Of a stretch of DNA of 64,000 nucleotides, positions 12,594 to 25,191 are shown piece by piece. The notes under the pieces were generated by a model, which made no database searches, was not told where the DNA came from, and saw nothing but the letters and a program-made list of their open reading frames with translations. Position numbers and translations under genes: made by a program. Origin of the DNA: Enchytraeus crypticus (Eukaryota > Annelida > Clitellata > Enchytraeida > Enchytraeidae); assembly GCA_905160935.1 (NCBI GenBank), contig CAJHZI010000650.1, forward strand, positions 434,001-498,000. Direction: 5' to 3'. Each line of letters begins with the position of its first letter. Within the stretch, counting starts at the first letter, position 1.

Positions 12594-12770
12594 TTAAAAT
12601 AAATAAATCATGAATCAAATTTGCTTTACTAACACATATTTATTAACTGTTTATCTATTTAGGTCTAAAATTTACTATAGCATCAAATTTCTCAATCCTA
12701 TACATTAGAATAAGAGTTACCAATTTCAATCTTTCATACTGGTTTGAGGGCCATTTCTGTTTTGGACTCT

Positions 12771-13197
12771 CTCTCTCTCTCTCTCTTAGTGCAGTGCCTA
12801 CTGGCAGGTCCATGGTACATAACGCCTCCACTCTTCTCTGTCTTCCGCCTTCCTCTTCATTTCTACATATGAGTGGGTCTTTGAATAATCTAACCTACCT
12901 AATGTCGGCCTGCCTCTGCCTCTTTCCCCTTCCATTCTACCTTCTATGACCTCTTTTAATAGACCTTCCCCCCTTAGAATGTGTCCTATCCATCTCTTCT
13001 TCCTATTTCTTAATACATTTATCAACTGTCTATCTGTGCCAACTCTCTCCAGGACTTCCTAATTTGTAACCTTTTGAGTCCAGCTAATCCTCTTCATTCT
13101 TCTCCAAATCCACATTTCCCATGCCTCCAGTTTCCCAATATATTCCTTCCTTACGGTCCATGTTTCTTGCTGTTTTGGACAGCTATACGAAATTGAC
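12771..13197 (-). mobile_element. LINE-A 3' portion
   Basis: The minus strand encodes the C-terminal end of a non-LTR retrotransposon ORF2: RKKRWIGHILRGEGLLKEVI, then a Gly/Arg-rich stretch, [19 protein letters not shown] and a stop. The 3' end runs into (GA)n. Truncated at its 5' end; no reverse transcriptase core remains. Confidence 0.85.
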
Positions 13198-13266
13198 ACA
13201 CTATACATCGGGATTCAAAACAAAGTAAGGATACTTTCTATACTCGGATACACGCCACAGATACGG

Positions 13267-13369
13267 ATGTGGAGGGTAACAGAGAGTTGTAGAGGTAACA
13301 GAGAGGTGGAGAGGTAACAGAGAGGTGGTGGGTAACAGAGATTTGGTGGAGAGGTAACAGAGATTTGGA
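13267..13369. repeat. 19-bp-class minisatellite, five units
   Basis: Units like ggagaggtaacagagaggt with small length changes, adjoining the LINE-A copy at 12771-13197. Confidence 0.8.
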
Positions 13370-14660
13370 TGGGCACAAAACAAGTCACAGACGCTTAGAA
13401 CTGAACAATAGCGAATTTGTGACGAGACTGTTCAAGCAGTTGCACCACATCCCGAATATTAAACGTTTCGCTTCGTGAACCAGAGCAGAGTAGAATAGCA
13501 AACCGTCACTGGGTTTGCATAATGCTACCAAATCCTACTCAATATTATCAAAAAATTCCCGAGAAGAAATAATAAAAAACGTGAAACTGACAAGAATTTC
13601 CTTGAACTTCATTAAAATTCTCCCTGATTGAATTAGAAATAGCTGGCCTACATTTTGGAAATGACCAAGAAACAATATCAGATTTTCTGTAAAACAAATA
13701 ATATTATCTTAAAATAAAGATTTTAGTGAAATGTTCTTAGGTTAGCAAAAACTCTTTCAAATTTTACAATTAATTACCACTGGCCTAATCAGATCATTTC
13801 GATTATTTTGTTAGACACGTTTTCGTTTTAGACTACTTTTGAAGTTTTACAATGGATTAAGAGAATGCTGAAGAATGAGAGCATCTGTGGGTTTGGATGA
13901 TCTGGATTAGTTTCAACTATTCTGGTCCTCTTCTTTTATTGTGACCGGAAATTGTAGTTTATAGAGACGAGTAAGGTATTATTTCTTGAGAGACCAGCTG
14001 TATACAATGCACCCATTATTCTACTTGTCTTCAATACTAATCCTCAGTCAGTCGTAAGAATGATACAAGTCACATATAAAATATCCAGTTAAATTAACGG
14101 ACTTCGAATGCATGGAATTATTTTAATTTTATCACTATCTTGCACCAATGAGTGAGCCAAGAAACCTTAATCTTAATTTTATGTGTGAAGCAAAGTGTGT
14201 TGTTACGCTTCTAGTGTAGTTGACAATGAAATAAAATGTCTGTGTTTTAATAATACATCTTTTCTCCAATCCATATCTTGGCTATGAATCGAGGACGGCA
14301 GAGTCCACATTAGAAGCCACATTCTCCAGCTATGGCCACATGTGGCATAGATAAGGTGTATCCTTTTGTGAGAGGATTAACTCGCCAATTAATTGAGTTA
14401 TAGATCTTTATGGAACGGAAGGGATAGTAAAAGCAACTAGGAGTGTGTACCCTGGACCTGCCACTTGGCTTAACGATAGAGCGATAAAGAAGTCCATAGT
14501 TTTAATAATACTAGAAAACGATGGTTTACAAAAAAATTAAACAGGAATTGACGAGATGGTTGAGTGAGACAGGTTACTGATTACTGGTTTAACAAACATC
14601 CGGAGTAGCCTTCTCAGACATGTTGTATGGGACGGGAGTGGTAAGCTTATAGTAGGAGTT
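13370..14660. other. No gene recognised
   Basis: Mostly unique. 14340-14480 and 14570-14640 hold weak family Z-like words (gaggattaactcgccaatta, ctttatggaacggaaggg). Confidence 0.4.
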
Positions 14661-14704
14661 GTAGTAGTAGTAGTAGTAGTAGTAATAGTGGTAATAATAA
14701 TAGC

Positions 14705-14759
<55 letters not shown>

Positions 14760-14760
14760 T
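14661..14760. repeat. (GTA)n trinucleotide microsatellite
   Basis: About 30 gta/agt units with a short ata interruption. Confidence 0.95.
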
Positions 14761-15117
14761 TGCTAATGTCTTTTGAAGGATATTAGCACACTAATATCTT
14801 CTTTCCACAAGTTTTACAGATCTATTTCAGTACAATGACAGCTGAATTTTATGTTGTTATATCACGCGAATGTCAAGCTAGTCCATGGAAATGGATAATA
14901 AAGAACGAATATTATAGTATCATCATTCACATCATTTCGTGGCAGTATACTAAGGTAAAAGGAAATTACAATCTAGATATTAACTTTCGCTACATCACGT
15001 GATGGTTAGAAGTTTTGTTCACCATATTAAAAGTAGTGTTTATTATTCAAATAGCTACCGCTCAGTTTAGTTAGCTCTTTTTGCAAAACAAATAACTAAA
15101 ATAAAATATAGAAAAAT

Positions 15118-15155
15118 TCATATATATATATATACAGTATATATATATGTATAAG

Positions 15156-15206
<51 letters not shown>

Positions 15207-15241
15207 AAATAAAATATAGAAAAATTCATATATATATACAG

Positions 15242-15274
<33 letters not shown>

Positions 15275-15277
15275 AAG

Positions 15278-15316
<39 letters not shown>
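15118..15316. repeat. Tandem duplicate of a (TA)n-containing unit
   Basis: aactaaaataaaatatagaa with aaattcatatatata occurs twice (about 15092 and 15201), each followed by TA runs and gtataagtatatgtata. Confidence 0.85.
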
Positions 15317-15317
<1 letters not shown>

Positions 15318-15469
15318 TGTACATGTTGACTTAAGTACAATAGAAAGTTAATTATGAAGCTCTCCTACTTATATAAACTCAATTCTCCGTCTTGTAAATT
15401 TATTTGTTGCTCTTCAATCACAATAATTTAAATGACAACAGCAGTTGGACATGGACTGTGATAACCCAT

Positions 15470-15492
15470 GGGTTGGGTTTCGATGGGTTGGG
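15470..15492 (+). other. G-quadruplex-capable motif
   Basis: Four GGG tracts with loops of 2, 7 and 2 bases (GGGTTGGG, then tttcgat, then GGGTTGGG), followed by ttggattgg. Rare in this AT-rich window. Confidence 0.6.
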
Positions 15493-16394
15493 TTGGATTG
15501 AATCCAATGTTTTGGCGGCATGCTTGGTTTAGGTTGGTCCGGTCGCGCTAACTTAAAAATATAGACCGAAATTTATTTACGAATAAATTATAAATTTTAA
15601 TAAATTGGAGCGGAAAGCGTTTGGAATTAATAATACAATTTGTGGAACAAGTGTGAACACTGATTAAAATTCTTTCGAATAAATATATTGCTAAGTTGTC
15701 CATAACAAATCTATTACAGTCCTTTCAGCTCAGGTTTTTAATTGTTATCCAAAATCATGCGGCTGTCTTAATACAAACGAGGCCCGATATGGCCATGGAT
15801 TGGTTGATTCTGGCTAGGATTTGAACTTTTTATGGTGGGATGAGTTCAGTTGATGATATAATCTTTCTTCATCATTCTCATGACAGAAAAATATGCACAG
15901 ATAAAGATATTAAAAATAATAATAAGTACATTTATATAGACGCTGCTTTATGCAACATGCCACAGTTACGTTACAATAGCAATTATTTGTATGCTCGATC
16001 GAATAGAACAGTTTTGAGTCGCTGTAGGATATTCTAACCTTTAAAGTAGTGATACCCCGTGTAATTCACGTAGAACTGGTGTGATGTGGCTATATTTTCT
16101 TCTTCCTTATATAAGACGCGTATATGTTCTTATCCGCCTATAAATCACAGTATAAACCATTTTTCCTACGTTATCTAACTTTTAGTTCCTTTGAGTTTAT
16201 GAAACCGAACTGAACAGTGAACAGTTTTAGCCCACAATTACAACCTTTCGGTCAGCTACACGCAGTTAATAAGAGCGTTCTACCAGTATAGTTGCAGATT
16301 ACGCTTGTGACGTCCCAGACATCTCTCGTAGGTGAAGAACAGGAAGCAAATTTCTTTTATTTACATTTTAGGCCTATTATACTGTAAGTCTTAG

Positions 16395-16530
16395 AGGCAG
16401 GTCGAGAAAAGGTATGTTAGATGATTTAAAGATCAACTCATATGTGACATGAAGAGGAAAGCAGAAGACAGAGAAAATAGATTGGAGGCTCTATATAGCA
16501 TGGACCTGCCGGTAGGGAGTGCACCAAGAG
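16395..16530 (+). mobile_element. LINE-A 3'-end fragment with (GA)n tail
   Basis: Contains atgttagatgatttaaagat, the gaagaggaaagcagaagaca segment and the catggacctgcc...gcaccaagagag end seen in the other copies. The tail continues as a 56-base GA/GACA tract. Confidence 0.8.
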
Positions 16531-16588
<58 letters not shown>

Positions 16589-16589
16589 A

Positions 16590-17501
16590 AGTCTAAAGTT
16601 GTAATAGATGAATTCATATGAATATATAATATAAATAAATATTGGTACATTTATTAATCGTATCACCGAATTGGAAATAATTAAATTTACCATCTTTAAG
16701 GGTGATATTATACATCTTCGTAGTTCCCTCACCAAAAGAAATAATGATAGAAGCTCTCACGAAGCAAGTTTAATTAATTCCTTAAGCGCCAGCTAAAGGG
16801 TTCAAAATTGTTCAGGTGTAGCAATTTTGCTGTTTGATAATTTATAGTTTTAATCAGTATTCAAGGTTTCCTTATCGTCACATAGCATCAGTGAGGAAAT
16901 GTGACAAGTGAATGAGGTTATCATTGTTCGCAAGCTCTGATTGAATAAAATACTCCATCAAAGCGCCTCGGCAGATGAGGTCAAATGATCCTTTGACATT
17001 CTATGAACCTAAATCTCATTCTCATCATCTCTCTCCTACATCCTGACTAGAGAGTCTGTTCTCTGTTATTCAGCAGCGCCGGAATTCATTTATAACAAAC
17101 GAAACCACACAAAAAATCAGAAAGCGAACAAATTAATATGCTTTTAGATACAACATATATTTTTAGATTATAGAATATTCAAAATTGAAACTTCGTTTTC
17201 AGGGAAGAAATGATTATCGAGCATTTGCCTCGGTTGTTGTCAATGATATATTTGAATACACGTACGTGATAGATTCAGGTGTAAGAAAGGCAAACTATCA
17301 GTCTATAAATCGGAGATATTAGTAACAAAAATTTAGATTAAGCTCTACGGAGAATTTCAAGAATATTAGCGATAATTAAACAAAATATAAATGCTTACTA
17401 AATATTAATTATTAAGAACTTCTATTAATTATCTTAAAGTCTATAAAAAATATTTTCCCATCACAACGAACTACTACTCCGCGTATGTCTTATTTAATAC
17501 A
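16590..17501. other. No gene recognised
   Basis: Unique AT-rich DNA; 17641-18093 and 18321-19558 are similar, and nothing was found on either strand. Confidence 0.6.
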
Positions 17502-17640
17502 CTGGTTAGAGCCAGTGCTAATGTCGATAAGATATCCGACTGCGGATCAGCATGTGCAGGCTTCAAATCTTAGGCTCCTCCGTATCGTTTTCGACCGAAG
17601 AAATTCTCGTTAACATCGGCTTAGCAGCTCTACTTTTTTA
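17502..17640 (+). mobile_element. tRNA-derived SINE copy 2 (diverged)
   Basis: Head agccagtgctaatgtcgata, then ccgactgcggatcag, a B-box-like gcttcaaatct and a tail ending ctacttttt. More diverged than copies 3 and 6. Confidence 0.7.
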
Positions 17641-18093
17641 CAGATTTAATGAATTTTAGATTTAGTTTGTGACAATCAAATGCGAAATTACAATTCCCTG
17701 TTGGTTTTATCATTATTAGATCATATGAAAGAGATAATTCTTTACAGACACTCTTTATATCACATATTCATTTGTGCCCCTAAGCAAAGCCACGTAGAAA
17801 ATTTGTATAGTTAGATCAAAATAACGTCAAAATCAATGCGTTTTTAAAGCAGCGGGTTATTGATATTTGTAGTTAAAATTAGTATTCACGAAATAAGCCG
17901 AACGGGTCCTAATGCAGTAAACTTTTTGACTGCTTATCTTTAGCTCATTTGCAAAACTAAATCATTCAATGCAAAGGGACACTGATTTGAATTTCAAATA
18001 TACATGTAGTAGTATTTATCATATCCTTTATATCATTTTTCATTGCCTTTAACAGTAATATCATTTGCCATGCGCTGTAAATTGACCTTACGA

Positions 18094-18320
18094 AATGTTA
18101 AGCTAGATCTTCCGAGTAGGAATAAATTCTGCAGCAAGTCGCTGCCGAAGCGCGTTTATGCGGAAAGTCGGCCATTATAAACTAATAAACGGGAGTCCGA
18201 GTCCATGTGTCGCCATTCCGGAAGCATAAGCAGAATCCGCCAATTCCTCAGAGATTAGCTGTAGGCAGGGCTCGCTAACGTGACGAGCCGGGTAAAACTA
18301 ATGCCGATACTGCTTTAAAT
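18094..18320. other. Non-repetitive island 3
   Basis: GC rises locally. Contains ggccattataaactaataaa (homeodomain-type AT core) and gctgccgaagcgcgtttatg. No frame of note. Candidate conserved noncoding element. Confidence 0.3.
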
Positions 18321-19558
18321 GTAGTCGATGAGAGGCGAAGACATGGACAGCCACTCTGCATGCATAATATAACAGCGACACTGGATAGAAGTGATCTTAT
18401 TATATAATTAACAAAAAATAGTTCTAATGCCAACAATAAATATTTAATAGCTAAGTTCGCATAAAAATATGACGCAAGAGGATGCAAAGAATTACAAATA
18501 TTGGTAATATTTTGCACAAATAAATATATTACGATATTACTATTATTTACACAGCAAATACTTGACCATCTTGAAATTTCTGCTGTTTTGTATAAACTGG
18601 AAATAACTAATCTTAATGTTATTAATATAAATATAAATGTCTTTAATATTAATTTATCAAAATGTCTAAATTATTTTTTGATTAAATTAAATCAATTTTA
18701 AAATTAAAATTGATTTGTCTAACATGATAAATGCAGTTCATTCGATATAGCTAATCCTACAACTGTAGCGAAAGCTATGATATTTTATTTGTCTTTTCAT
18801 ATTTAAACAAGTTGCTTTCAGCGTCGTGGAAACGACATTTTACTTCGGTTACTTATATGTTATTTGTCACTGGACCCATGAGACAAACTTAAGAGAATAT
18901 GCCATAATGGAACTGCAAACATTTCCATTTCAGTATTACGATTACTTAATTATGAAGAAATTAGATATACTGCATGGATAGGATAGCCCAATGAATATAA
19001 AACTCTGAAAATCAAGAGGTAATATATAGGCCTGACATGGTTATCTGCGACAGTTACTTTCTGATACATAACTTGAAAAACGTAGCTTAACAGCTTTTTC
19101 TTTCTTAAATTTTCAGTATATAAGCTTGATGAATTTAAAAGTCTATCGTAACTGGTTAGTATTATATAACTAATTGGTAAAAAATATTGTTGACGATTTC
19201 AAGTATGCGCAAATAATAATAGTAATAATAACAATAGCAAACGTTTAACGCCCGTTTCCTCATCCAAGGATCATATCAGGGACGTCCCCATAGCACACAT
19301 CACTACAGATCAATTCACCCAAACCAATCTGCAAAAGAAGTGTGCTGAGGAGAAGTAAGGTCCTAAACGAAAGCCGGTGCAGTGATCAAAAATGGTCAGG
19401 GTAGATCTACTATGTCTACGGAGGTAAAAGCTGGCCTGTAATCTGTGTCATAGTACGTTAAGTGATCAATCGAATATAACTTTTTTAAAGAAGCAAATGA
19501 TATGTTTAATATGATCCGATCTACGCGAAATGCAACAGTATCGGCTCAATATAGACTT

Positions 19559-19690
19559 GTGGCTAGAGACATAGGCGATGTCGGTAGGATATTAGACCGC
19601 GGATCAGTATGTGAGGGGTTCAAATTCTGGGCTCGCTCTACACTGACATCGCTTTCGAGTGAGAAAACTGACGTTAACATTAGCTTTTTT
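19559..19690 (+). mobile_element. tRNA-derived SINE copy 3
   Basis: A box region ggcgatgtcggtaggatatt, then gaccgcggatcagtatgtg, B box gggttcaaattc and tail catcgctttcgagtgag...ttagctttttt. Nearly full length; the open frames on both strands across it are artefacts. Confidence 0.85.
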
Positions 19691-20017
19691 GTCAAGTGGA
19701 GCAGGCAAAGATCCATGTAGCCTCTTGACGTCCACAGATCTGGAATATGAGCAACCAATTGTCTTTCAACACAGAAATCCTTGACACACATGTACACGTC
19801 TTTTAATGCAGCATCTACGTTAGTCGCCGCATACGAACACTTGCATTTACTTGTAGATTTAATTTAAATTTGTTTGGAGCTAGTTTTTATAATCTCAGCG
19901 CTATTATAACCAATGGCTTACCCTTATTATGCATGCGCATTGCCAATTCAAGTGTCAAGCATAAAGTGTTGAACTGTAGATGCATACGTGTTAGTAATTA
20001 ATTCTCAAACGTTTTCA

Positions 20018-20112
20018 ATCAGTCAATCAACCAATCAGTCAATCAATAAATCTATAAATAAATTAAGAAATCAATCAATAAATCTATCAATCTATCTATC
20101 AGCGGTCAATCA
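20018..20112. repeat. (AATC)n-type degenerate repeat
   Basis: Variants of caatcaatcagtcaatcaat. Confidence 0.8.
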
Positions 20113-20437
20113 GGCAGCCAGTTAATCTTCAATAAATTATATATCATTACTACTTAATATGGCATGCACTATTTATCTTCTAAGTGCACGATACGCTCGG
20201 GCATGCTATGACAGTTATTTTATACAGATGTACAGTATACTGCATTACAAGCTTTGGAGAAGCCACTATTGCTGTTTGAACCACTTATCGTAAACCACTT
20301 AAATTTAAACCACTGATCATAACTAATAAAGCATAGCAACTGCCGCAGCAAATTAGATTTATCATGCGACAATGCTGGTGCGTATTCCAATATTAATTAA
20401 AGCGAAAATTAAAAATTAAAATTCAGCATTTTGCATG

Positions 20438-20553
20438 TATGATATACAGTATATCTCTACATTCCTCACTTTTTGCCAGTATGATATACAGTATATTTCT
20501 ACATTCCTCACTTTTTGCCAGTATGATATACAGTATATCTCTACATTCGTCAC
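20438..20553. repeat. 42-bp tandem repeat, nearly three units
   Basis: Units start tatgatatacagtatat at 20438, 20480 and 20522. Confidence 0.85.
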
Positions 20554-21500
20554 TATGTGATTTTTCTTGGCGTTACTCCACTATTCACTGTGTCCTCTGA
20601 GTAGCCGTTTTAATATGTTAAAATACATTTACTTAGAATTAAATTGGAGGGTTTCTGACTGTACCCTTGCGCTAAGGATATTAAATTTAAATTTGTCAAA
20701 ATAACTCAGTTTACTGCATCCTTATGATTGATCCATGGTATACAACTATCGTCCATTTAATTATAGCCCCTGATTTCCCTTTCATTTTTACATACAAATG
20801 AATCTTACATCCTTAGTCCGAATGTTTCTCTAATTCGTTTTGTTCCATGCATGCTTAGTGGCAGGTCCTCCTCCTATCATTGCTGTTGTGTAGTGTACTC
20901 GAATCGGTTACGTCTGAAAGCGAAAAGCGATGAGGAGCTATGAAGAAGCGGAGGTGACTTAATCCCAACTCAGCAGTTTTATTGAGGAAACAGAAATCCG
21001 ACTAGCGATCAAGAACATCCTACTCACGCGGTCTTACTATAACGCAGGCCTATGTCTCTATATCGACTTATTGGTTGCTTCACTTTTCTCTCTCATGCTG
21101 GAAAACGTGTTACAGATTTCTCCAAGACCCCCATACACATTTGCAATGCAACACTATAAAGAGAATCGTCTAGCTAGACATTTAGAAATTCATTCTAGTT
21201 GATCAGCTCGTTGACGGCTCATGTTGTCTTCAGAAGAATTGAGAATATCATACGTTGCATGACTACCTTAATGGACGTTGAAATCAGTGTCGTAATTCTT
21301 AAACTGATGTATCCTATTGATAGAATGTATCAAATTGCAGATCAGTTGAAAATAGGGTTTATTTAATCGTGGTCAGTGTCATGCTAGTCTTTCGTCAATT
21401 TCATACATTATGTGAAATCAGCTTTAATATGCTACCATACTGTATAGAGTAAAATAAAAATTTTCGTAGAAATTAGTTTGAACTTAATTGAAATCTCAAA

Positions 21501-21640
21501 GAAAAGCTGATAAAGTTAATGTTTATGTCAGTTTCCTCACTCGAAAGCTATATCAGTGACGGGAGAGCACAGAATTTGAATCCTGCACCTACTGATCAGC
21601 GATTCAATAACTTATCGATTTTTCCACTGGCTCCAGCCTG
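21501..21640 (-). mobile_element. tRNA-derived SINE copy 4
   Basis: Reverse-strand copy running from the aagctgataaagttaatg tail to ccactggctccagcc at the head. Confidence 0.8.
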
Positions 21641-22496
21641 ATAAGATAAAATCCGAATAGATAAGGAAATGTTATCCAACATTAAAAAAGACCTAGAATT
21701 AGGTTAAGCAATAAAGACGCCAGACAATTGCGACTCCAAGGAGTACACTTAGAGCTTGATGATCCGTGAATGGCTTTTGAAGCGATGAATTAGCCCCGCT
21801 TCTACAGTAAAGGATTTCCTTTAGGCCGCATCATATGAATAATATGATGCGGGATAAAGGAAATCAATAAGTTTCACATCAACCATACTTTTAATGTTGA
21901 GAATGATGGCATAGTGTAGCATTAAAAGTGCCAATCTGCCCGGTCGGTGTTGTGAAAAAGAAGATGTGGGTAAGCAGGGATTTAAAATGTGTAATTGACT
22001 TGCATCTTAACTGTACAACAATTTAAAATTCCTTTATGAAATAGAATTTTAAAACACTATTGTTAATACGAATAGTATTAATAGTATTTAATAATTGATA
22101 TTTACAGTGTTCAAATAAAATATTTGATCGTAAAATTTAGTAGCAGTAAGCCGCCGTATTTCTTAGCTAATCATTGAAATCGCACTAAAGTAATATAGTA
22201 ATATATGTTGGATAATATAATTGTGAGCAGACCTTTAAATTCAGTGGTAACTGGGAGAATATGCACATTTTTGAAAATTCTGCAATACGTTTAGCTGATA
22301 GGGACACCATTTAATATTAACACTTTATAAGGGTTAGGTTTGCTTGTGATAACATACTTGACTAATTCAGTTAGAGTACCATATAACAACATTGCTAATG
22401 TGAAGTAGCAACTGAAGATAAAAATAGGACTGGGATATGAATATAAAAACAATCTAGTGACAACTTTTCAAAAAATTCAGCATAATAATAATAACA

Positions 22497-22627
22497 ACAA
22501 TTAGAGTGCTACAGTCATCAATGACAACATCGAGCACTATTGAGACAAAATCAAGCCGGCGAGCAAAAAAGAAGATCCAAAAACGGTGCAAATTCCAAAA
22601 TCCAGAAATTCAGTCCAAAGTGAAGGT
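22497..22627 (+). repeat. Dispersed repeat D, copy 1
   Basis: tcatcaatgacaacatcgag, gcactattgagacaaa and gagccggcgagcaaaa-like blocks match copy 2 at 52508-52630 in the same order. Identity unknown. Confidence 0.6.
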
Positions 22628-23569
22628 AAAGTTATAAAACATTCTTGAATAAGAATGAGCCAGATATATGCATACAGTCTTTGAAAAATATATAGTTTCT
22701 TATAAATATTGTTAGTAATTAAATTAGAGTTAGTCTAATTATTTTCAACTGCAAAAGGAGTTTCTAAAGCTTGCGGTTAGAATTAATGAAGTCTGTGAGG
22801 CAGTAGGCTAATAAGAGATGTAAAGATGATTTAATACTAGCTAAGATTGGATTTAAGATAAAATGTTAATTTAGCAATGCATTCAAATTAGTGCAATTAC
22901 TGGTAACTTCAAAGATGAATGAAATAGAAAATTTGTTAAATTTCACTTCATAGTTTGTCTGTCTCGAAGTAACTTTTAAACAGGAGTCTAAGTTTCTTTA
23001 TCGTGAAATTCTTCCTTCTTTTTGCAGTGAACTCTAAATTTTGCAGTACATGAGATGCGAGAATTGGACTCATCAATAAATTTACGGTATCACTAATCTG
23101 AGCTAGTAGTATATTATATATCTGACTGCGACTAGGTTAGAACATGATCTATATCTAGGCCATTTCACTGGCACACTTCTGAGACAGTAGCATAACGTTA
23201 AGCTTTTGCTCAAAGTTTTCGGACAAGAAATCGTTTTAACTCAGGCGTCTTTACATGCTGAGAACTCTGGTTGCTAAAATATTTGAGGATACATTTTAGT
23301 CTTCGAGTTAAACCGCCAAAAGCTATTTGGGACTTAGTGATTTTTGCGGTATTTTTGCCACGATGGTTCTTGATGGAGAGTTTAAAATTCTAGAATTGAA
23401 AATTCAACTAAAATGGTTGAAGTGAGTTATGTTACTTGATCGCCACCGCGATATCTTAAAATAATGGGAAAGTGAACACGAATAGTATGGATGTGAGCCT
23501 ATATAGTAGTAGAATGATGTTGCATAATAAATTAAAAATTTTGATTACAAGAAAATGTATATTATATAG

Positions 23570-23612
<43 letters not shown>

Positions 23613-23760
23613 TATTACATATATACATGTATATATATATATAAATATATTACATATATACATGTATATATATAAAAATTATATACATATATATATATAT
23701 ATATTTATGTATATATTATGCATGTATGTATATATGCATACATACATGTACATGTATAAT
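23570..23760. repeat. (TA)n with tacatgtata repeats
   Basis: aatatattacatatatacat occurs twice within the tract. Confidence 0.9.
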
Positions 23761-24547
23761 TGTATATACGCTTAATATTAGTAAATCCGCGTGTAGTTAC
23801 ACCACTCGCCATTATACGCCTGCAGTATGCAGTGCTACTCTATTCACTACATGGATATCAAATTTCTACTTTACTACGATATTGTGATAAGATACAAATG
23901 CCTCAGTCGATCGAGAATGAATGACTGTACATTGCATAGATGTTGATTTGATGGCACACAACAAGAAATAATTATTGGATTTGTCCTCCGACTCGTCTTC
24001 TAAGACTGAAATTACTGCCGGCACTGGTCGACTTCAGTGCCGTTCTTTACCAAAATTTTCAGAGGGTGGGGGTGGGGACTAGAAATTCTAAACAAATGTT
24101 CTCAAATTTATTAAATACAAATAAATTCAAGAAGTTCCCATCTCATTTTAATTCTACTAATAGTGTGATTAGATTATGATATGGAGTCCGATTTTGGTAT
24201 AACAATTCACCCGATGATTGGCAATTACCCTTGAGGTGTTTTTCTTGTCCTTTTCGCACGCGGACATTTAATGAATGGTCAACACGCTCAGTTGTCACAA
24301 TTTTTTGTTGAAGTTCTGCAGAAGATAAAAGCCACTCTGTCAGTAAATGTTGACAAACGTGAGCAATTCAATAGACAGCTACGATCCCTCTTGTAAAGAA
24401 CGTTGTACCAGACAATGGAACATTTGCGGAATTTTCGTTCGAATTCTAAAATTTTAGCCGATGGTATAAATTATAAACAATCATTAAAGAAAATTGTGTA
24501 TTAACAATTGCACAATTCAAATATAGGCCTATTTAATTATATTTAAA

Positions 24548-25058
24548 TGCCCTCAAATTAAAACTCTGTCTTACATTCAAAACTATTACATAGGCATATT
24601 CTGTATAAGATTTTATGAAGGCGCCGTAGCTAGGAAATATCCACTACTATATATATTTAATACATTAATTGAGAATAGAACAAATGAAAATGGAACTTGT
24701 TATGTAAGAGATGAATTGGCAGTGCTCTCATTTTTAATTGCAATTTAAAAAGCTGGTAAAGCTAGTGATAACGTTAGTTTCCTCACTCGAAAGCGATGTC
24801 AGTGACGGGGGAGCCCAGGATTTTAATCCTGCACTTACTGATTCGCGGTTTAGTATCTTACCGACATCGCCACTGGCTCCAGCCACTGGCGATGTCGGTA
24901 AGTTTAGAACTAAGATAGGCAATGTGGATGTTTTGTAAAGTTTTATTTTAATTCCCTCAATTTAAAACTCTATCTAACATACAAAACTATTACATAGGCA
25001 TATTCTGTATAAGAATTTATGAAGGCGCCATAACTAGAAAATAGCCACTACTATATAT

Positions 25059-25060
<2 letters not shown>
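24548..25060. repeat. Direct duplication flanking SINE copy 5
   Basis: About 110 bases (actattacataggcatattc, gaaggcgcc, ccactactatatata) occur at 24548-24655 and again at 24950-25060, with the SINE between. This is a segmental duplication much longer than a normal target-site duplication. Confidence 0.7.
24746..24884 (-). mobile_element. tRNA-derived SINE copy 5, with inverted head fragment
   Basis: Full-length reverse copy ending ccactggctccagcc. It is followed immediately by ctggcgatgtcggtaag, the head sequence in the opposite orientation, making a short hairpin. Confidence 0.85.
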
Positions 25061-25112
<52 letters not shown>

Positions 25113-25118
25113 TATATT

Positions 25119-25182
<64 letters not shown>
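25061..25182. repeat. (TA)n tract
   Basis: Long TA run adjacent to the LINE-B 3' end. Confidence 0.95.
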
Positions 25183-25185
<3 letters not shown>

Positions 25186-25191
25186 GTAATC

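Noticed and set aside
20830..20900. Possible LINE-A end (ggcaggtcc near 20861)
   Set aside because: Only a short word matches; the surrounding order does not.
24060..24085. G-rich tract gggtgggggtgggg
   Set aside because: Only three G runs, so not a standard four-tract quadruplex.
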